From: Thalassospira alkalitolerans
GTDB taxonomy: Bacteria > Pseudomonadota > Alphaproteobacteria > Rhodospirillales > Thalassospiraceae
Reading direction: 5' to 3'
Length of the DNA: 64,000 nucleotides
Assembly: GCF_002115745.1 (NCBI RefSeq)
Contig: NZ_JFKB01000001.1
Location: 496,001 to 560,000, forward strand
This document shows positions 61,375 to 64,000 of the stretch, in pieces. A program made the translations under genes and the position numbers. Within the stretch, counting starts at the first letter, position 1, and each line of letters starts with the position of its first letter. Under the pieces are notes generated by a model that saw only the letters and a list, made by a program, of their open reading frames with translations, was not told where the DNA came from and searched no databases.

Positions 61375-61650
61375 ATGGCGCAAACGGAAAAGCGGATCGT
61401 CACCATCAGCAATCAGCGTGGATTGCACGCGCGGGCGGCGGCAAAATTTGTTAAACTGGCGGGCGAATTCGAATCGCGCATCATGGTGCGCAATCGCGGT
61501 ACAGAAGTATCGGGTGTGTCGATTATGGGTTTGATGATGCTTGCCGCATCGACCGGCACGGAAATCGAGATCGAAGCATCCGGATCTGACGCCAAAAAGG
61601 CAATTAATGCCTTGAACGAACTTGTCGATGCCAAGTTCCACGAAGAATGA
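61375..61650 (+). CDS. ptsH: Phosphocarrier protein HPr
   Basis: 91 residues from ATG 61375, preceded by GGGGA. His18 in RGLHARAAAKFV accepts phosphate from enzyme I. Ser49 in SGVSIMGLMML corresponds to regulatory Ser46 of Bacillus HPr, the HprK target. The presence of both sites with HprK encoded nearby supports dual control. The frame is open 13 codons upstream but those are low-complexity. Confidence 0.96.
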   Translation: MAQTEKRIVTISNQRGLHARAAAKFVKLAGEFESRIMVRNRGTEVSGVSIMGLMMLAASTGTEIEIEASGSDAKKAINALNELVDAKFHEE

Positions 61651-61704
61651 AGACATAACGTCCAAGACAATCACGCATGAAATACCTGCGACTGCGGAAT
61701 AGGT

Positions 61705-63501
61705 TTGCAAGTTATATCAAAAGATCAGACTCCAACCGATGATCAATCGCCAAACGGCCGCCGGGTCATTACCGGGCTTGGGGCCTCGGGCGGGATTGTG
61801 ATTGGCCGGGCCTTTGTTTTGGACCGGCAATATATTGATGTTAGTCGCAAACAAATTCAGCCTGCCAATATCCCTGATGAAACCGAACGCCTGCATAAAG
61901 GCGTTGCCGAAAGTATTGAACAACTTAAACGGTTGAAATCGCAATCGGCGAATGTTGGTGGGGCGGCGTCAGAAGAACTTGGTTTTCTGATGGATGCCTA
62001 TGTGCATATGCTGACGCAATCGCGGCTTGTGCGCGGGGCCGAGGAACTGATCAAAACGCGGAACATGAATGCGGTTCACGCGGTCAGTGAAGTCATCGAC
62101 GAAATCGCCAATCAGTTTTCCGGTATTGATGATCGATATATTGCCGCGCGCGCATCCGACATCCGCGAGGTTGGCCTGCGTCTGATGCGCTGCCTGCTGG
62201 GTGAAACCGACCGCGCATTTGAAACGGCGGCCAAGGGCACCATTTTGATTGCCGAAGAAGTCAGCCCGGCCGATATGGCCCGGTTCCAGCCCGGACAGGT
62301 GTCTGCCTTTGTCACCGCCCTTGGCGGGGCCGAAGGCCATACTGCGATTATGGCCCGCTCGTTGGGTATTCCGGCCATTCTGGGGGCTGCGGATATTATT
62401 CGCGGGATTTCGGGCGGTGATGTGATCATTGTCGACGGGGGGCGTGGTGAAGCCATCTTGCGCCCGACCGATGATGACCTTGCCCATTATACGCAACGTC
62501 GCGAAGACTGGCTGGCAGCCCGGGCCAAGCTGGCAAGTTTGCGCGATGTGCCCTCGGCCACGCGCGATGGCGTTGAAATTGATCTGCATGCCAATATCGA
62601 ATTGCCCATCGAATTGGCGGCGGCATTGGAAAATGGCGCGACCGGCATCGGGCTTTTGCGCAGCGAGTTCATGTTTATGAACAAGGACTATCTGCCAGAC
62701 GAAGACGAACAATACGCCGAATTGGCCGATATCGTTACCCGGATGGAGGGCAAGCCGGTGACGATCCGCACCCTTGATATTGGCGGGGAAAAGCTTGCGG
62801 TGGCGCTACAGGCAGAAATGGGGTCTGGTCCAAATCCGGCGCTGGGGTTGCGCGGTATTCGGTTGTCGTTACGCAAACCGGAATTGCTTGAAGCCCAAAT
62901 GGCGGCAATCCTGCGCGTATCTTTGCTGGGGCCGGTCCGGGTTCTGATCCCGATGGTGGTCAGCGTCCATGAAATGAGCCGGGCGCGCCAGATTTACCAA
63001 TCTGTTGCCAAGCGTCTGCGTGAGCAAGGTCATGCCATTCCCGATGAATTGCCGCCTTTGGGCGCAATGATTGAAATTCCCGCCGCCGCGCTGACCATTG
63101 ATGCCTTGGCGCGCGAAAGCGATTTCTTTGCCATCGGGACCAACGATCTGACGCAATATACATTGGCGATTGACCGGACCGACGATCAGGTGGCGGGGCT
63201 TTACGATCCGCTGCATCCATCGGTTTTGCGCCTGATCCGCGATGTGATCAAAACGTCATGCGAACGCAATATCCCGATTAGCGTCTGTGGCGAGATGGCC
63301 GGTGATCCGCGCTATACACCACTTTTCATTGGCTTTGGCCTGCGCAATTTATCAATGTCATCGGTCAGTTTGCTTCCGGTCAAACAACGTCTGCGCCGCC
63401 TTGATACCCGCAATTCCGAACAACAGGCCGCGCGCGTGATGGAACAATGGGATTCGGCGCGTATCGCCATGATGCTGGACGATTTCAACGATCTTGCTTG
63501 A
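61705..63501 (+). CDS. ptsI: Phosphoenolpyruvate–protein phosphotransferase (enzyme I)
   Basis: 598 residues without an N-terminal GAF domain, so an ordinary enzyme I rather than EI-Ntr. His212 in GGAEGHTAIMARSLGIPA is the phospho-His; the loop reads AEG where enteric EI has RTS. The PEP-binding barrel has GIGLLRSEFMFM, GLRGIRLSL and IGTNDLTQYTLAIDRTD, and ends with the active-site Cys in SVCGEMAGD. The start is a TTG with GGAATAGG before it; no better in-frame start exists near the family N-terminus (GLGASGGIVIG). Confidence 0.95.
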   Translation: MQVISKDQTPTDDQSPNGRRVITGLGASGGIVIGRAFVLDRQYIDVSRKQIQPANIPDETERLHKGVAESIEQLKRLKSQSANVGGAASEELGFLMDAYVHMLTQSRLVRGAEELIKTRNMNAVHAVSEVIDEIANQFSGIDDRYIAARASDIREVGLRLMRCLLGETDRAFETAAKGTILIAEEVSPADMARFQPGQVSAFVTALGGAEGHTAIMARSLGIPAILGAADIIRGISGGDVIIVDGGRGEAILRPTDDDLAHYTQRREDWLAARAKLASLRDVPSATRDGVEIDLHANIELPIELAAALENGATGIGLLRSEFMFMNKDYLPDEDEQYAELADIVTRMEGKPVTIRTLDIGGEKLAVALQAEMGSGPNPALGLRGIRLSLRKPELLEAQMAAILRVSLLGPVRVLIPMVVSVHEMSRARQIYQSVAKRLREQGHAIPDELPPLGAMIEIPAAALTIDALARESDFFAIGTNDLTQYTLAIDRTDDQVAGLYDPLHPSVLRLIRDVIKTSCERNIPISVCGEMAGDPRYTPLFIGFGLRNLSMSSVSLLPVKQRLRRLDTRNSEQQAARVMEQWDSARIAMMLDDFNDLA

Positions 63502-63562
63502 ATTCGGACGTATAGACCCAAAATCATCGAATACGGACGCGCTTGGTCAAGGTCGGCTGTGA

Positions 63563-64000
<438 letters not shown>

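Overview
The window looks like chromosome of an alphaproteobacterium, most likely a member of the Rhodospirillales close to Thalassospira. This is an inference from gene content and order: mutM – enoyl-CoA hydratase – rpsT – dnaA – dnaN – recF – gyrB on one strand, a ChvG/ChvI – HprK – RapZ – EIIA – HPr – EI block leading to ahcY, TTT and TAXI-TRAP uptake systems, and short-form HprK. Coding density is high, codon use looks uniform, and I saw no insertion sequence, prophage, CRISPR array, rRNA or tRNA gene.

Layout. 1-2,440: the end of pyrF, an AraJ/SotB-type MFS exporter and a TauE-type permease. 2,670-12,008: the replication/repair block mutM, ech, rpsT, dnaA, dnaN, recF, gyrB, with a full CtrA-type box (TTAA-N7-TTAA) between rpsT and dnaA. 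12,150-16,271: two tandem PBP1A-family genes. The first has lost the catalytic glutamate of the glycosyltransferase domain and the serine, SxN and KTG motifs of the transpeptidase domain, while the second is intact. 16,549-21,888: a tripartite tricarboxylate-type transporter (tctCBA) in operon with an ArgE-family deacetylase, divergent from a LysR regulator. 21,901-30,874: LysE exporter, YgjP-type metallopeptidase, argG, truA, a chemoreceptor, lrgAB, arsC-like, recX and an ABC-2 permease without an ATPase. 31,091-35,017: argD-argF, hslO and a lipoprotein.

35,142-47,482: a membrane-bound AraC regulator overlapping a convergent esterase-like gene, a SulP transporter with a universal stress protein, acs, rmuC, def, fmt, a GNAT acetyltransferase and a LysR regulator. 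47,624-49,275: a 60-residue protein gene with a very strong ribosome binding site and its own terminator, then an MFS gene. 49,444-56,667: a TAXI-TRAP uptake operon (TAXI binding protein, DUF1850 lipoprotein, fused 4TM/12TM permease) followed on the same strand by a DctD/DctB pair. The 561-bp gap between them carries several palindromes. 56,994-64,000: chvI-chvG, hprK-rapZ, a mannose-type EIIA, HPr and enzyme I (a PTS with no sugar permease, so probably regulatory), then the start of ahcY behind a 22-bp palindrome of the ATAAAGA/TCTTTAT type.

The strongest candidate for something undescribed is the gene at 12,150-14,069. It is a full-length, apparently well-kept bifunctional PBP whose active sites have all been replaced, sitting directly upstream of its active sister. 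The fold-defining residues are conserved, so it looks like a selected pseudoenzyme (scaffold or regulator of wall synthesis) rather than a decaying gene.
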